A DNA stretch of 64,000 bases, taken from positions 1 through 64,000 of the forward strand of contig JAABQG010000002.1 in NCBI GenBank assembly GCA_011391595.1, written 5' to 3'. The notes beneath the pieces were generated by a model. That model did not search any database. It was not told the origin of the DNA and saw only the letters and a program-made list of their open reading frames with translations. Origin of the DNA: Hydrogenophaga sp. GTDB taxonomy: Bacteria; Pseudomonadota; Gammaproteobacteria; Burkholderiales; Burkholderiaceae_C. A program made the position numbers and the translations under genes. Positions 49,003-58,420 of this stretch are shown one piece after another; the first letter of the stretch is position 1; every line of letters starts with the position of its first letter.

Positions 49003-50277
49003 ATGACCAAGAAACCCGCGTCGAAAGACGCACTGCGCCACCTGCGTGCCTCCGACCTGCGCGGCGTGGCCCAGCTGGCCACCCAGGCCACCCAAGGCGT
49101 GACCCGTATCGTCGAGGGCGTGCACCAGTCCGTCTACGACACCATGGGCGTGCCCGGCGGGCCCGCCACCGGGCAGACGCGGGGCGTGACTGGGCTGGTC
49201 TACAAGAGCATCCACGGCGTGACCCAGCTGGTGGGCAAGGCGCTGGATGTGGCGCTCACCGGGCTGATGCCCCTGCTCGAAGCCGCCGGCACCGCGCAGA
49301 CCGGCAGCGCGCAACGCGAGACAGTGCTGGCCATCCTGAACGGCGTCATGGGCGACCACCTGGTGGCCAGCGGCAACCCGCTGGCCACGCCGATGAGCCT
49401 GCGCCACCAGGGCCAGGCGCTGCAATGGGACGTGGAGCCGCGCCCGGCGAGCCTGGCCGGCGCGCGCGGCAAGGCGCTGGTGCTGATCCACGGCCTGTGC
49501 ATGAACGACCTGCAATGGCACACCGAGAAAGACGGCAAGGTGGTCGATCACGGCGAGGCGATTGCCGCCGCGCTGGGCTACACCCCCATTCATGTGCGCT
49601 ACAACACCGGGCTGCACACCTCGCAGAACGGCCACCAGCTCGCGGCTGAACTGGAGCAACTGGTGCTGCACTGGCCGGTGCCGCTGGAGGAACTCACGGT
49701 GCTGGTCCACAGCATGGGCGGGCTGCTGATCCGCAGCGCGCTGTACTACGCGAAGCAGGAAGGGCTGACCTGGCCCGGCCTGCTGAAGAACATCGTCTTC
49801 CTGGGCACGCCGCACCACGGCTCGCCGCTGGAGCGCGCCGGCAACTGGGTGGACACGATCCTGGGCAGCACGCCGTTCACCGCGCCGTTCGCGCGCCTGG
49901 GCAAGCTGCGCAGCGCCGGCATCACCGACCTGCGCTATGGCCATGTGCTCGACGCCGACTGGCAGGGCCATGACCGCTTCCATCGCAAGCCCGACAGCCG
50001 GGTGCCGCTGCCTCTGCCCGAGGGCGTGGCCTGCTATGCCGTGGCCGCCACGCTGGCCAGCGAGCGCAGCGCCCTGGCCAACCGGCTCACCGGCGACGGG
50101 CTGGTGCCGCTGCACAGCGGGCTGGGCGAGCACGACGACCCGGCGCGCTCGCTGATCTTTGCGAAAGACTCGCAGTGGATCAGCTTCAACACCGGCCACA
50201 TGGAGCTGCTCAGCCGCCCCGAGGTGACGCAGCAGGTGCTGAAGTGGCTGACGCCGCCGGTACCACCCGCGCCCTGA
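49003..50277 (+). CDS. alpha/beta hydrolase, lipase-like
   Basis: A 424-residue protein with a helical N-terminal region (residues 1-~130) and an alpha/beta-hydrolase domain. The nucleophile elbow is LTVLVHSMGGLLIRSAL (G/H-x-S-x-G, with Ser in HSMGG), the oxyanion region is KALVLIHGLCMNDLQW, and a later TPHHGSPLERAGNW motif is typical of lipases and PGAP1-like hydrolases. The catalytic His may be in NTGHMELL near the end. An in-frame ATG at 48961 would add 14 residues with no better ribosome-binding site. Confidence 0.85.
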   Translation: MTKKPASKDALRHLRASDLRGVAQLATQATQGVTRIVEGVHQSVYDTMGVPGGPATGQTRGVTGLVYKSIHGVTQLVGKALDVALTGLMPLLEAAGTAQTGSAQRETVLAILNGVMGDHLVASGNPLATPMSLRHQGQALQWDVEPRPASLAGARGKALVLIHGLCMNDLQWHTEKDGKVVDHGEAIAAALGYTPIHVRYNTGLHTSQNGHQLAAELEQLVLHWPVPLEELTVLVHSMGGLLIRSALYYAKQEGLTWPGLLKNIVFLGTPHHGSPLERAGNWVDTILGSTPFTAPFARLGKLRSAGITDLRYGHVLDADWQGHDRFHRKPDSRVPLPLPEGVACYAVAATLASERSALANRLTGDGLVPLHSGLGEHDDPARSLIFAKDSQWISFNTGHMELLSRPEVTQQVLKWLTPPVPPAP

Positions 50278-50359
50278 AGTCACCGGCCGCCGATGGGCGG
50301 GGCAGCCCGGGAACTGGACGATACTCGCGGAGTCGCGTTCCCGCTGGAGATTGTCCCCG

Positions 50360-51394
50360 ATGAACATTCGCACTTTCAAAACCATAGCGTTCAGTGTCCT
50401 TTTGACGCTGGGCTCTGCCACTTTGCAGGCCCAAACCGGCACCGTCAATGCCATTTGCAGCACCGACGGCCCCTGGTGCGAACTCGCGGCGAAGGAATTC
50501 ACGCGCCAGACCGGCATCAAAGTGTTCCAGTCGCACAAGGCCACCGGCGAGGCGCAGGCCCAGCTGCGCGCCGAGGCCGCCAACCCCAAGACCGACATCT
50601 GGTGGGGCGGCACCGGCGACCCGTATTACCAGGCGGCCGAGGTCGGGCTGCTCGACCCCTACCGGCCGGCCTACCTGGCCGATCTGCATGGCTGGTCCGT
50701 GCGCCAGTACGCGATGAGCCAGAACCATGTGGGCGGCTTCTACACCAGCGCCATCGGTTTCGGCTGGAACGAGGAGGTGCTCAAGAAGAAGAACCTGCCC
50801 GCGCCCAAGTGCTGGAAAGACCTGCTGAACCCGATCTACAAGGGCGAGATCGAGACCTCGCACCCGGCGTCCAGCGGCACGGCCTACACCATCCTGGCCG
50901 GCCTGGTGCAGCTGATGGGCGAGGACGCGGCCTTCGACTACCTCAAGAAGCTGCACAAGAACATCACCCAGTACACGCGCAGCGGCCAGGCCCAGGCGCG
51001 CAGCGTGGGCAAGGGCGAGGTCGGCATCGGCATCAGCTTCATCTTCGGTTTCGAAAATGAGCGCATCACCAACAAGTTTCCGGTGCAGTCGGTGGCGCCC
51101 TGCGAGGGCACCAGCTACGAGATCGGCGGCATCGCGCTGGTCAAGGGTTCGCGCAACAAGGAAGGCGCCAAGCGCTATTACGACTGGCTCATGAGCCCGG
51201 AAGGCCAGCAGATCGGCGCGCGCGCCAACAGCCTCCAGGTGCCGGCCAACAAGACCTTCACGCCCGATCCGCGCATCCCCTCGATCGACAAAGTGCGCCT
51301 GATCAAGTACGACTTCGAGAAATACGGCAAGGCCGCCGAACGGCGCCGGCTGGTGGACCGCTGGACCCGCGAAGTGGAGTCCCTGCCGCGATAA
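50360..51394 (+). CDS. iron-type (AfuA/FbpA-like) ABC binding protein, orphan
   Basis: A 344-residue periplasmic binding protein with a signal peptide (residues 1-25, MNIRTFKTIAFSVLLTLGSATLQAQ). It has TGTVNAICSTDGPWCELAAKEFTRQTGIKV, WWGGTGDPYYQAAEVGLLDPYRP, and SSGTAYTILAGLVQLMG. The family includes iron(III), phosphonate, thiamine and putrescine-type binders. There is no adjacent permease or ATPase gene, so ligand and partner are unknown. A terminator follows the gene and overlaps the htpG promoter. Confidence 0.88.
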   Translation: MNIRTFKTIAFSVLLTLGSATLQAQTGTVNAICSTDGPWCELAAKEFTRQTGIKVFQSHKATGEAQAQLRAEAANPKTDIWWGGTGDPYYQAAEVGLLDPYRPAYLADLHGWSVRQYAMSQNHVGGFYTSAIGFGWNEEVLKKKNLPAPKCWKDLLNPIYKGEIETSHPASSGTAYTILAGLVQLMGEDAAFDYLKKLHKNITQYTRSGQAQARSVGKGEVGIGISFIFGFENERITNKFPVQSVAPCEGTSYEIGGIALVKGSRNKEGAKRYYDWLMSPEGQQIGARANSLQVPANKTFTPDPRIPSIDKVRLIKYDFEKYGKAAERRRLVDRWTREVESLPR

Positions 51395-51400
51395 TCAGCG

Positions 51401-51427
51401 CTTGAAACCCGTGGCAACGCCCCTAGA
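51401..51427 (+). promoter_or_regulatory. sigma-32-type heat-shock promoter of htpG
   Basis: CTTGAAA at 51401-51407 and CCCCTAGA at 51420-51427 are separated by 12 bp, close to the sigma-32 consensus (CTTGAAA, N11-16, CCCCATNT). The predicted start is near 51434, 36 bp before the htpG ATG. Confidence 0.75.
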
Positions 51428-51447
51428 TAAAGGGGCGTTCGTTTTTT
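51416..51447 (+). terminator. intrinsic terminator of the binding-protein gene
   Basis: AACGCCCCT and AGGGGCGTT form a 9-bp stem with a 6-nt loop, followed by GTTTTTT. The left arm overlaps the -10 box of the heat-shock promoter. Confidence 0.85.
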
Positions 51448-51469
51448 CACTCCCCCAATTCTGAAGACC

Positions 51470-53455
51470 ATGACCAAGCAAACCCTTTCCTTCCAGGCCG
51501 AAGTGGCCCAGCTGCTGCACCTGGTGACCCATTCGCTGTACTCGAACAAGGAAATTTTCCTGCGCGAGCTGATCTCCAACGCGTCGGACGCCTGCGACAA
51601 GCTGCGCTTCGAGGCCATCAACGACGGCGGCCTGTACGAGGGCGACACCGAACTGAAGGTGAAGCTCGCCTTTGACAAGGACGCGAAAACGCTGACCATC
51701 ACCGACAACGGCATCGGCATGAGCGCCCAGGAAGCCATCGACCACCTCGGCACCATCGCCAAGAGCGGCACCAAGGACTTCGTGAGCAAGCTCAGCGGCG
51801 ACCAGAAGGCCGACTCCCAGCTCATCGGCCAGTTCGGCGTGGGCTTTTACTCCGGCTTCATCGTGGCCGACAAGATCACCGTCGAGTCCCGCCGCGCCGG
51901 CATGAAGGAGACTGAAGGCGTGCGCTGGACCAGCGGCGGCGCCGGCGACTTCGAAGTCGAAACGATTACCCGCGCCGAGCGCGGCACCAGCGTCATCCTG
52001 CACCTGCGCGACGACGCGATGGACTACGCCAGCAGCTGGAAGCTCAAGGACATCGTCAACAAGTACTCCGACCACATCAGCCTGCCCATCGTGATGGAAA
52101 AGGAAGAGTGGAAAGACGGCGAGCTGATCACCCCGGGGGACGAGGCCGGCGGCCGCGAGCCCGGCGGCATGGTCAAGACCGGCGAGTGGGAAACCATCAA
52201 CCAGGCTTCGGCCCTGTGGACGCGCCCCAAGAAAGACATCAGCGACGAGCAGTACACCGAGTTCTACAAAGCCATCAGCCACGACTTCGAGGCCCCGCTG
52301 ACCTGGACGCACAACCGCGTCGAAGGCAGCACCGAATACACCCAGCTGCTCTACATCCCGGCCAAGGCGCCGATGGACCTGTGGAATCGCGACAAGAAGG
52401 CCGGCATCAAGCTCTACGTCAAGCGCGTCTTCATCATGGACGACGCCGAGGCGCTGCTGCCCACCTACCTGCGCTTCGTCAAGGGCGTGGTCGACTCCAA
52501 TGATCTGCCGCTCAACGTCAGCCGCGAGCTGCTGCAGGAAAGCCGCGACGTGAAGGCGATCCGCGACGGCTGCGCCAAGCGCGTGCTCTCCATGCTGGAA
52601 GACCTGGCCAAGCACGACAAGCTGCCTGAGCCCGCTGCCCCGGCTGAAGGCGAGGCAGCGGTCACGGACGTGGTGAGCGAGGAAGACAAGGCGGCCGTAG
52701 GAAAGTACACCAAGTTCTACGCCGAATTCGGCGCGGTCCTGAAGGAAGGCCTGGGCGAGGACTTCGCCAACAAGGAGCGCCTGGCGAAATTGCTGCGCTT
52801 TGCCTCGACCTCGTCCGATACGGTGAGCGTGTCGCTGGCCGACTACAAGGCGCGCATGAAGGAGGGCCAGGACGCGATCTACTACATCACCGCCGACACC
52901 TTGGCCGGCGCCAGGAACAGCCCGCAGCTCGAAGTGTTCAAGAAGAAGGGCATCGAAGTCCTGCTCATGACCGACCGCGTGGACGAGTGGGCGCTGAACT
53001 TCCTCAACGAGTTCGACGGCACGCCGATGCAGTCCGTCGCCAAGGGCGCGGTCGACCTGGGCAAGCTGCAAGACGAGACCGAGAAGAAGGCCGCCGAAGA
53101 GGCCGCCGAGACGCTGAAACCGCTGCTGGCCAAGCTCAAGGAAGCGCTCAAGGGCAAGGCCGAGGACGTGCGCCTGACCAGCCGCCTGGTGGACAGCCCC
53201 GCCTGCCTGGTAGTGCAGGACGCCGGCATGAGCATGCAGCTCGCGCGCATGCTCAAGCAGGCCGGGCAGGCCGCGCCGGAGGTCAAGCCCGTGCTGGAAG
53301 TCAACGCCGAGCACGCGCTGGTCAAGAAGCTCGACGGCAGCGTGCACATCAACGATCTGGCGCACATCCTGTTCGACCAGGCGCTGATCGCAGAGGGCGG
53401 GCTGCCGGAAGACCCTGCCGCCTATGTGAAGCGGGTGAACGCGCTGCTGGCCTGA
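51470..53455 (+). CDS. htpG: molecular chaperone HtpG (Hsp90)
   Basis: The 661-residue bacterial Hsp90. The GHKL ATP-binding N-domain includes [45 protein letters not shown] and RGTSVILHL. The middle domain carries the catalytic Arg in [20 protein letters not shown]. The C-terminal dimerisation domain is shorter than in eukaryotes. It belongs to the long HtpG form found in betaproteobacteria. A sigma-32 promoter and terminator overlap precede it, and a hairpin lies 18 bp downstream. Confidence 0.98.
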   Translation: MTKQTLSFQAEVAQLLHLVTHSLYSNKEIFLRELISNASDACDKLRFEAINDGGLYEGDTELKVKLAFDKDAKTLTITDNGIGMSAQEAIDHLGTIAKSGTKDFVSKLSGDQKADSQLIGQFGVGFYSGFIVADKITVESRRAGMKETEGVRWTSGGAGDFEVETITRAERGTSVILHLRDDAMDYASSWKLKDIVNKYSDHISLPIVMEKEEWKDGELITPGDEAGGREPGGMVKTGEWETINQASALWTRPKKDISDEQYTEFYKAISHDFEAPLTWTHNRVEGSTEYTQLLYIPAKAPMDLWNRDKKAGIKLYVKRVFIMDDAEALLPTYLRFVKGVVDSNDLPLNVSRELLQESRDVKAIRDGCAKRVLSMLEDLAKHDKLPEPAAPAEGEAAVTDVVSEEDKAAVGKYTKFYAEFGAVLKEGLGEDFANKERLAKLLRFASTSSDTVSVSLADYKARMKEGQDAIYYITADTLAGARNSPQLEVFKKKGIEVLLMTDRVDEWALNFLNEFDGTPMQSVAKGAVDLGKLQDETEKKAAEEAAETLKPLLAKLKEALKGKAEDVRLTSRLVDSPACLVVQDAGMSMQLARMLKQAGQAAPEVKPVLEVNAEHALVKKLDGSVHINDLAHILFDQALIAEGGLPEDPAAYVKRVNALLA

Positions 53456-53472
53456 GCCTCGCGGCCGTACTC

Positions 53473-53506
53473 CATTCCAGCCGGCGTCTAGACGGCCGGC
53501 TGAATG
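53473..53506 (+). terminator. candidate hairpin terminator after htpG
   Basis: CATTcCAGCCGGC and GCCGGCTGAATG form a long stem just after htpG, but no T-run follows. It may be a weak terminator between the convergent htpG and pldA genes. Confidence 0.5.
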
Positions 53507-53539
53507 GCGTGCGCCGGGTCAAAAGCCGGTTAGGGCTGA

Positions 53540-53602
53540 AAATTCAAGAAAAACAGGCTTATCCCAGCGTCAGATGGTCATCATCCGCTATTGATTGAGG
53601 AG
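53540..53602 (+). repeat. interspersed repeat, copy 9 (htpG-pldA intergenic)
   Basis: AAAACAGGCTTATCCCAGCG, TCAGATGGTCATCATC and CGCTATTGATTGAGG, between convergent genes. One of the best-preserved copies. Confidence 0.85.
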
Positions 53603-53611
53603 TATTCTGGC

Positions 53612-54706
53612 TCACCGCCACTGCGTCAACGACACGCCAATTCCCACGCCGGTGTTGCGGAAGTTGTAGTTCTGCAGCGAGTCGTTCCAGCCGTAGAAGC
53701 CCTGGACGTAGCCGTGCAGCTGGCCATAGAGCGGGAACGCCCAGTCGGCCTGAATTGAGGTGCGGGAGGGCGTGTTCGCGCTGTTCTTCAGGTTGTTGCG
53801 TAGGGTGGCCGAGAAAACATTGGCACCGTAGGGCAGCACCGCCTGCACTTCGAGCCGGCCTGCGTAGTCGCCCACGTCGGCATTGTTGTCGGTATTGCCG
53901 GTCTCCGGAATTCGCCACCACGGTTTGATGAGCACGCTCAGGTCGCCGGCGGCCAGCCCGAAGGTCGCATAGACCCGGTTCCACGACCGCGAGAGTGGAT
54001 CGTTCTGCCCGTTGGACTGGTGCGAGAGGCCGAGGTTGAGCATGCGCCACTGCAGCCACTCCGGTCCGACCTTGAGGGGCAGGGTCAACCAGGCCTCGGG
54101 CTGGAAATCCGTCTCGCGGAAGGGGCGCGAATTTTTTCCGTCGTAGACCTGCCAGTAGGTCTGCTGGGTGTACGCCGCCCACAGATCGAGCGGGGTGTCG
54201 AAGATGTCCTGCCAGAGCTTGGTCTTGGCACTGATCTGGAACTTGGCGTCGCCATGCATGTAGTCCTCCTGCCCCGTCGCGCAGTTCTGCGGATTGGGCG
54301 AGCAGGGGTTCGGATTGGTGTCCTTGCGCCAGTTCCCCACCATCACGTACGTGGGTTGATACGCCTTGATCTTGAAGACGCCGTCCTTGGTGCCCTGTTC
54401 GAGTTCCCAACGCTCGGCGAAGGTCTGCGGTGTGTAAGTGCCGCCGGTCCACCAGTTGCGCGTCGTTGGAGCGGGTATGGGCGGCGGGCTTGCAGCCACC
54501 ATCACCGGGGCAGGACCCGGGGCTGACGCGGTTACCGCAGCCCACGGCGCAGGCCGGCCGGCGGCCCGGTCGTAACAGGCCAGCCGGGACCCGTCGTCGT
54601 CGAGGGTGCGACAGGCTGCGGCCTCGTCGGCGGCCATGGTCGTGGCCGGGGTCGCGAGGGAAGCCAGGACGGCGAGTATCGCAAAGGCGGAGCTGGAATG
54701 CTTCAT
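53612..54706 (-). CDS. pldA: outer-membrane phospholipase A (OMPLA)
   Basis: A 364-residue outer-membrane enzyme that hydrolyses phospholipids misplaced in the outer leaflet. A signal peptide (KHSSSAFAILAVLASLATPATTMAA) is followed by an N-terminal segment with two cysteines and a Pro/Ala-rich stretch, then a 12-stranded beta barrel. The catalytic His and Ser are in LGLSHQSNGQNDPLSRSWNRV (H-x-S-N motif), with the Ca2+ ligands nearby. The YWQVYDGKNSRPFRETDFQPE strand also matches. The ATG at 54706 is preferred to a GTG two codons upstream. Confidence 0.92.
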   Translation of the reverse strand: MKHSSSAFAILAVLASLATPATTMAADEAAACRTLDDDGSRLACYDRAAGRPAPWAAVTASAPGPAPVMVAASPPPIPAPTTRNWWTGGTYTPQTFAERWELEQGTKDGVFKIKAYQPTYVMVGNWRKDTNPNPCSPNPQNCATGQEDYMHGDAKFQISAKTKLWQDIFDTPLDLWAAYTQQTYWQVYDGKNSRPFRETDFQPEAWLTLPLKVGPEWLQWRMLNLGLSHQSNGQNDPLSRSWNRVYATFGLAAGDLSVLIKPWWRIPETGNTDNNADVGDYAGRLEVQAVLPYGANVFSATLRNNLKNSANTPSRTSIQADWAFPLYGQLHGYVQGFYGWNDSLQNYNFRNTGVGIGVSLTQWR

Positions 54707-55026
54707 GGCCACAGACGGAAAAGGTTGACGGGACGACGGACGCGCCAGTGGCGCGACCGAGATTCAGGATGGGCCCCATCCTCGGTCAGCAGGCGCCCAT
54801 CGTCTGTGGGCTGGCGCACACAGTGGGATGGATGCCGCAACGAGGGCGCGCCCAGGCCGCTGGCGTGGGTCGCAGCGGTCACGACGGGTCTGTCGTGATG
54901 ATTTACAAGAAGTTCTGGCCATTTCCCAGCGTCAAATGGTCATTAATAGCTATGAATAAGAGAGCAAATCTCGCGTCGTGCTTTGGCGTCCGAGCCGCCG
55001 CATCCGGCGCGCCTTACCATCACGCC
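54707..55026. other. divergent intergenic region between pldA and the MoxR gene
   Basis: Contains repeat copy 10 and no convincing gene. The promoters of both divergent genes must be here but no strong hexamer pair is visible. Confidence 0.5.
54903..54960 (+). repeat. interspersed repeat, copy 10
   Basis: TTACAAGAAGTTCTGGCCAT, TTCCCAGCGTCAAATGGTCA and TTAATAGCTATGAATAAGAG. Close to the family consensus; lies 70 bp upstream of the MoxR-type gene. Confidence 0.9.
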
Positions 55027-56415
55027 ATGGACACCCGGACCCTTCAGGACTGCCTCGCCGATCTCGACCGTGACCTGCTGCAGCGCGACGCTGCCGTGCG
55101 GGTGCTGCTGCTGGGGGCGCTGGCGGGCGAGCATGTGCTGCTGATCGGCCCGCCCGGCACGGCCAAGAGCGAGCTGGCGCGGCGCCTGCACCGGGTGTTC
55201 ACCGGCGCGAGCTATTTCGAGCGGCTGCTGACGCGCTTTTCCGTGCCCGAGGAGCTGTTCGGCCCGCTCTCGCTCAAGGCGCTGGAGGACGACCGCTACG
55301 AGCGGCTCACCGACGGCTTCCTGCCCACGGCGCAGGTGGCGTTCCTCGACGAGGTGTTCAAGGCGAATTCGGCGATCCTCAATGCGCTGCTCACGCTGCT
55401 CAACGAGCGCGAGTTCGACAACGGCAGCGGTCGCGTGGCTGTGCCGCTGATCACCGTGGTCGGTGCCACCAACGAGGTGCCGGACGACGACGCGCTGCAC
55501 GCCTTCTATGACCGTTTCGCTCTGCGCGTGCCGGTGGAGCCGGTGGGCGACGACCAGTTCACGGCCTTGCTGCAACTGCCCGCCACGCTGGCGCAGCCGG
55601 AGCCGCGCCTGTCCCAGCCCGAACTGGAACGATTGCGCGCGCACGCGGCAGGCATGGGCCTGCCACCCGACGTGCTGAGCCTGCTGGTGCAGGCCAGGGC
55701 AGCGTGCGTGGCGCAGCAGATTGCCGTGTCGGACCGGCGCTGGCGCAAGCTGGTCGGCCTGATGCAGGTGCAGGCGGCCAGCCGCAAGCCCGGCCATGGC
55801 GACACCGAGGCGGGCGCGGGTGTGGTGAGTGCCTGGGACCTGTGGCTGCTGCCCTATGTGCTGGCGGCGCAGCCGGCGCAGGTCGCGGGCCTGCGGCAGT
55901 GGTTCATGGAGCAGGTCGCGCTGGCCGTGCCCGCGGACGTGCAATGGCTGACCCGGGCCGTGGAGGCGTTCGGGAAACAACTGGAGATTGAAGCGTCGGC
56001 GCCGCAGTCGGCGGGCGACGACAGCGCCGGCAAGCTGGCGCTGGCGCGCGCCATCGCCGGGCCGCTGGCGCAGGACAGCGCGCAGGGGCTGGTGCGGTTG
56101 GTGTCGGAGCGCGCGCACCGGCGCTACAGCGCGCTGCATGTGGCCACGCGCGTGGCGCAGGTCGACGAGGCCCGGGAGCGTGCCGCATCGGCGCGGGCAG
56201 CCGTGGTGAGCACCGGGCAGGCGGTGATGGCCCAGGCCCGCGCCCACCTGTGGTTGCCCCCCAGCTGGCGCGATGCCATCGAGGCGGTCCATCACGACAA
56301 TGCGCAGCGGCTGGGCGCTCTTGTGGCCGCGCTGGACGATCTGCGCGAAGGTTTTGCCACACTGCCGGTCGACGCGGCACTGGCCGGCGAAGCACCGGCG
56401 CCGGTGGCGGCCTGA
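55027..56415 (+). CDS. MoxR/RavA-type AAA+ ATPase
   Basis: A 462-residue AAA+ ATPase of the MoxR group. Walker A is GPPGTAKS (residues 41-48); the Walker B segment is VAFLDEVFKANSAILNALLTLLNERE; sensor 1 is VVGATNEVP; an arginine finger lies in DRFALRVPVEP. The C-terminal 150 residues are helical with the layout of RavA. It is paired with a VWA protein 15 bp downstream, like the E. coli RavA-ViaA chaperone pair implicated in respiratory complexes and lipid-linked functions. A direct orthology with RavA is likely but not proven. Confidence 0.9.
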   Translation: MDTRTLQDCLADLDRDLLQRDAAVRVLLLGALAGEHVLLIGPPGTAKSELARRLHRVFTGASYFERLLTRFSVPEELFGPLSLKALEDDRYERLTDGFLPTAQVAFLDEVFKANSAILNALLTLLNEREFDNGSGRVAVPLITVVGATNEVPDDDALHAFYDRFALRVPVEPVGDDQFTALLQLPATLAQPEPRLSQPELERLRAHAAGMGLPPDVLSLLVQARAACVAQQIAVSDRRWRKLVGLMQVQAASRKPGHGDTEAGAGVVSAWDLWLLPYVLAAQPAQVAGLRQWFMEQVALAVPADVQWLTRAVEAFGKQLEIEASAPQSAGDDSAGKLALARAIAGPLAQDSAQGLVRLVSERAHRRYSALHVATRVAQVDEARERAASARAAVVSTGQAVMAQARAHLWLPPSWRDAIEAVHHDNAQRLGALVAALDDLREGFATLPVDAALAGEAPAPVAA

Positions 56416-56430
56416 GAAGGCTGCGCTGCC

Positions 56431-57915
56431 ATGGAGAACAAAGCTCTACCCCTGGCGTTCGACGCTGTCTTCAATGCGCCGTTTCACGCACTGGCCGAAT
56501 TGCCGAGGGAACTCTGGCAGTCGGCCACGGTCTGCAGCAGCGGCGCCACGCCCGAGCGGCTGGCCGGGCTGGCGCACTGGCGCACTGCCCTGCTGGCCGG
56601 CATGCTTCCGGATGCCGCGAACGATCTCGGCGACCGGCAAGCCAGCAGCGCCCTGCGGCAGGTCATCGGGGACCTCACACTGACCGCGCTCACGCAGGGC
56701 AGTGCGCCATTGACGATGCAGGTCCTGCGCACCGCGCTGTGGCACCTTGACACCTTGATCGACCGTCCGTCCGGCCAGCCCAGGGCGCAGGCGGTCGAGG
56801 CCATGGCGCAGGCCTTTCGGGACGAATGGACAGTGGAGCGCCATGGCTGGGAAGAAGTGCTGTCGCTGCTGCACACGCTGGGCGACCTTGCGAACCTGCG
56901 CTGGGACGAACTCAAGGGCCGCCTGAACAGCCGCGAATGGCACGAGGCGCAGCGCATCGGCGAACTGCTGCGGGCAATGCCCGGCATGGTTGCCTACATC
57001 GAGCAGGTCGGGCGTGCGAACCGGCGGGACGAGTTGCCGGCGTGCGCGCACGAGACGCCGCGCAACGCCGCGCCGCGCCCCCTGGCCGTGCAGGCCATCG
57101 AGATCCGCCTGGCAGACCAGCCCGGCGCGGTGCGCGGCATCAAGCGCTCGGGCCAGATCGCCCGCATGCTGGCCAGTGAGGCACTGCAGCTGCACCACCC
57201 GGTGCTGCGGCGCCTGTGGCGCGCGCGCTTCGCCGAGTCGCAGCTGCTGAGCTATGAAGACGAAGCCGTGCTCACGCAATGGGTGGTCCGGCCTGACGCC
57301 GCGCGCAGCCTGCCGGCCGCAACCCAGCCCGAACACCGTGGACAAGGCCCGATGATCGTCTGCCTGGACACCTCGGGTTCGATGCGCGGCGCGCCGGAAA
57401 ACGTGGCCAAGGCCTGCGTGTTGCAGGCCCTGCGCACGGCGCATGGCGCGAAGCGGGGCTGCCGGCTGCTGGCCTTTGGCGGGCCCGATGAACTGGTCGA
57501 GCGCGAGCTGGCCCCCACGCTGGAAGGGCTGGACGCGCTGCTGGCCGTCATGGGCCAGAGCTTTGACGGCGGCACCGACGTGCAGACTCCGCTGGAGCGC
57601 GCGATCGCGCTGGTGCATGGCGAAGCCTGGGCGCTGGCCGACATCCTGATCGTGAGCGATGGGGAATTCGGCGTCACACCCGCCACGCTGTCAGCGCTGC
57701 GCGCTTGCAAGGCGGCGCTGGGGCTGCGCGTGCACGGCATCCTGATCGGCGACCGTGAGACCATCGGCCTGCTGGAGGTCTGCGACACGCTGCACTGGGT
57801 GCGTGACTGGCGCCGCTACGCCAGCGACCGCCAGACCGCCTACAACGATGGTTTTTCACCCGTGCAAAACCGCAGCCTGACGGCGCTGTATTTCCCCAAC
57901 GCGATCCGGCGCTGA
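56431..57915 (+). CDS. ViaA-like von Willebrand A domain protein
   Basis: A 494-residue protein. The N-terminal ~300 residues are helical with no motif I recognise. The C-terminal VWA domain has the MIDAS motif DTSGSMRG (residues 313-320), GGTDVQTPLERAI (the T-D...T pattern) and SDGEFGV. This is the layout of ViaA, the partner of RavA. The gap to the ATPase gene is 15 bp, so they are one operon. The MIDAS residues are intact, so metal-dependent ligand binding is expected. Confidence 0.9.
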   Translation: MENKALPLAFDAVFNAPFHALAELPRELWQSATVCSSGATPERLAGLAHWRTALLAGMLPDAANDLGDRQASSALRQVIGDLTLTALTQGSAPLTMQVLRTALWHLDTLIDRPSGQPRAQAVEAMAQAFRDEWTVERHGWEEVLSLLHTLGDLANLRWDELKGRLNSREWHEAQRIGELLRAMPGMVAYIEQVGRANRRDELPACAHETPRNAAPRPLAVQAIEIRLADQPGAVRGIKRSGQIARMLASEALQLHHPVLRRLWRARFAESQLLSYEDEAVLTQWVVRPDAARSLPAATQPEHRGQGPMIVCLDTSGSMRGAPENVAKACVLQALRTAHGAKRGCRLLAFGGPDELVERELAPTLEGLDALLAVMGQSFDGGTDVQTPLERAIALVHGEAWALADILIVSDGEFGVTPATLSALRACKAALGLRVHGILIGDRETIGLLEVCDTLHWVRDWRRYASDRQTAYNDGFSPVQNRSLTALYFPNAIRR

Positions 57916-57945
57916 CTTCCGGAACAACCCCACTGGAGTCGAAAG

Positions 57946-58380
57946 ATGGAACATCAATCCAAGCGCCGCAGCGTGATCGTGATCGCAACCCTGCTGGCTT
58001 GCGCGCCACGGGTCTTCGCGCAGCCCTTGGCGCCCAGGCCGGCGGGTTCCGCGGCGGCAGGGGCGACCAAGGCCGTCGATGCCAGCACCTTGAAGGGCAA
58101 CTGGGTCCGGCCTGATGGCGGCTACAGGATCGCCATCAAGGGCGTGGGACCCAACGGCGAACTGGAGGCGATCTATTTCAACCCGACGGCCTTGCCCTTC
58201 TCCAGGGCCCAGACGTCCGTGGACGGCACGACCTTGCGGGTCTTCCTTGAACTGCGCGCTGGCGGCTACGACGGCTCGACCTACGAGCTGGTCTATGACC
58301 CGGCGTCCGACCGGCTCGTGGGCACCTACTACCAGGCCGTGGCCAAGCAGAAATTCAGCGTCTACTTCGCGCGCAAGTAG
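57946..58380 (+). CDS. small secreted protein of unknown function
   Basis: A 144-residue protein with a signal peptide (SVIVIATLLACAPRVFAQ, cleaved near residue 26). The mature part is a predicted beta-rich domain (GNWVRPDGGYRIAIKGVGPNGELEAIYFNP, LELRAGGYDGSTYELVYDPASDRLVGTYYQAV). This is a lipocalin-like beta pattern of the kind seen in DUF-type periplasmic proteins. It lies 30 bp downstream of the ViaA-like gene and may be cotranscribed. No function can be assigned. Confidence 0.75.
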   Translation: MEHQSKRRSVIVIATLLACAPRVFAQPLAPRPAGSAAAGATKAVDASTLKGNWVRPDGGYRIAIKGVGPNGELEAIYFNPTALPFSRAQTSVDGTTLRVFLELRAGGYDGSTYELVYDPASDRLVGTYYQAVAKQKFSVYFARK

Positions 58381-58405
58381 CCCGTTCCCGGGGGCGCAGG
58401 TCCGG

Positions 58406-58419
58406 ATCGCCCGGGCGAT
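58406..58419. other. 14-bp perfect palindrome between convergent genes
   Basis: ATCGCCC and GGGCGAT abut as a perfect palindrome between the secreted-protein gene and the convergent kinase-like gene. Too short for a terminator; it may be chance in GC-rich DNA. Confidence 0.35.
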
Positions 58420-58420
58420 T

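Noticed and set aside
51395-53365. A 656-residue minus-strand frame antisense to htpG
   Set aside because: HtpG is unmistakable on the plus strand; the antisense text has no motif and arises from third-position GC bias.
58406-58419. A 14-bp palindrome as a regulatory operator
   Set aside because: It lies between two convergent gene ends, far from any promoter, and a GC-rich palindrome of this size is not surprising in such DNA.
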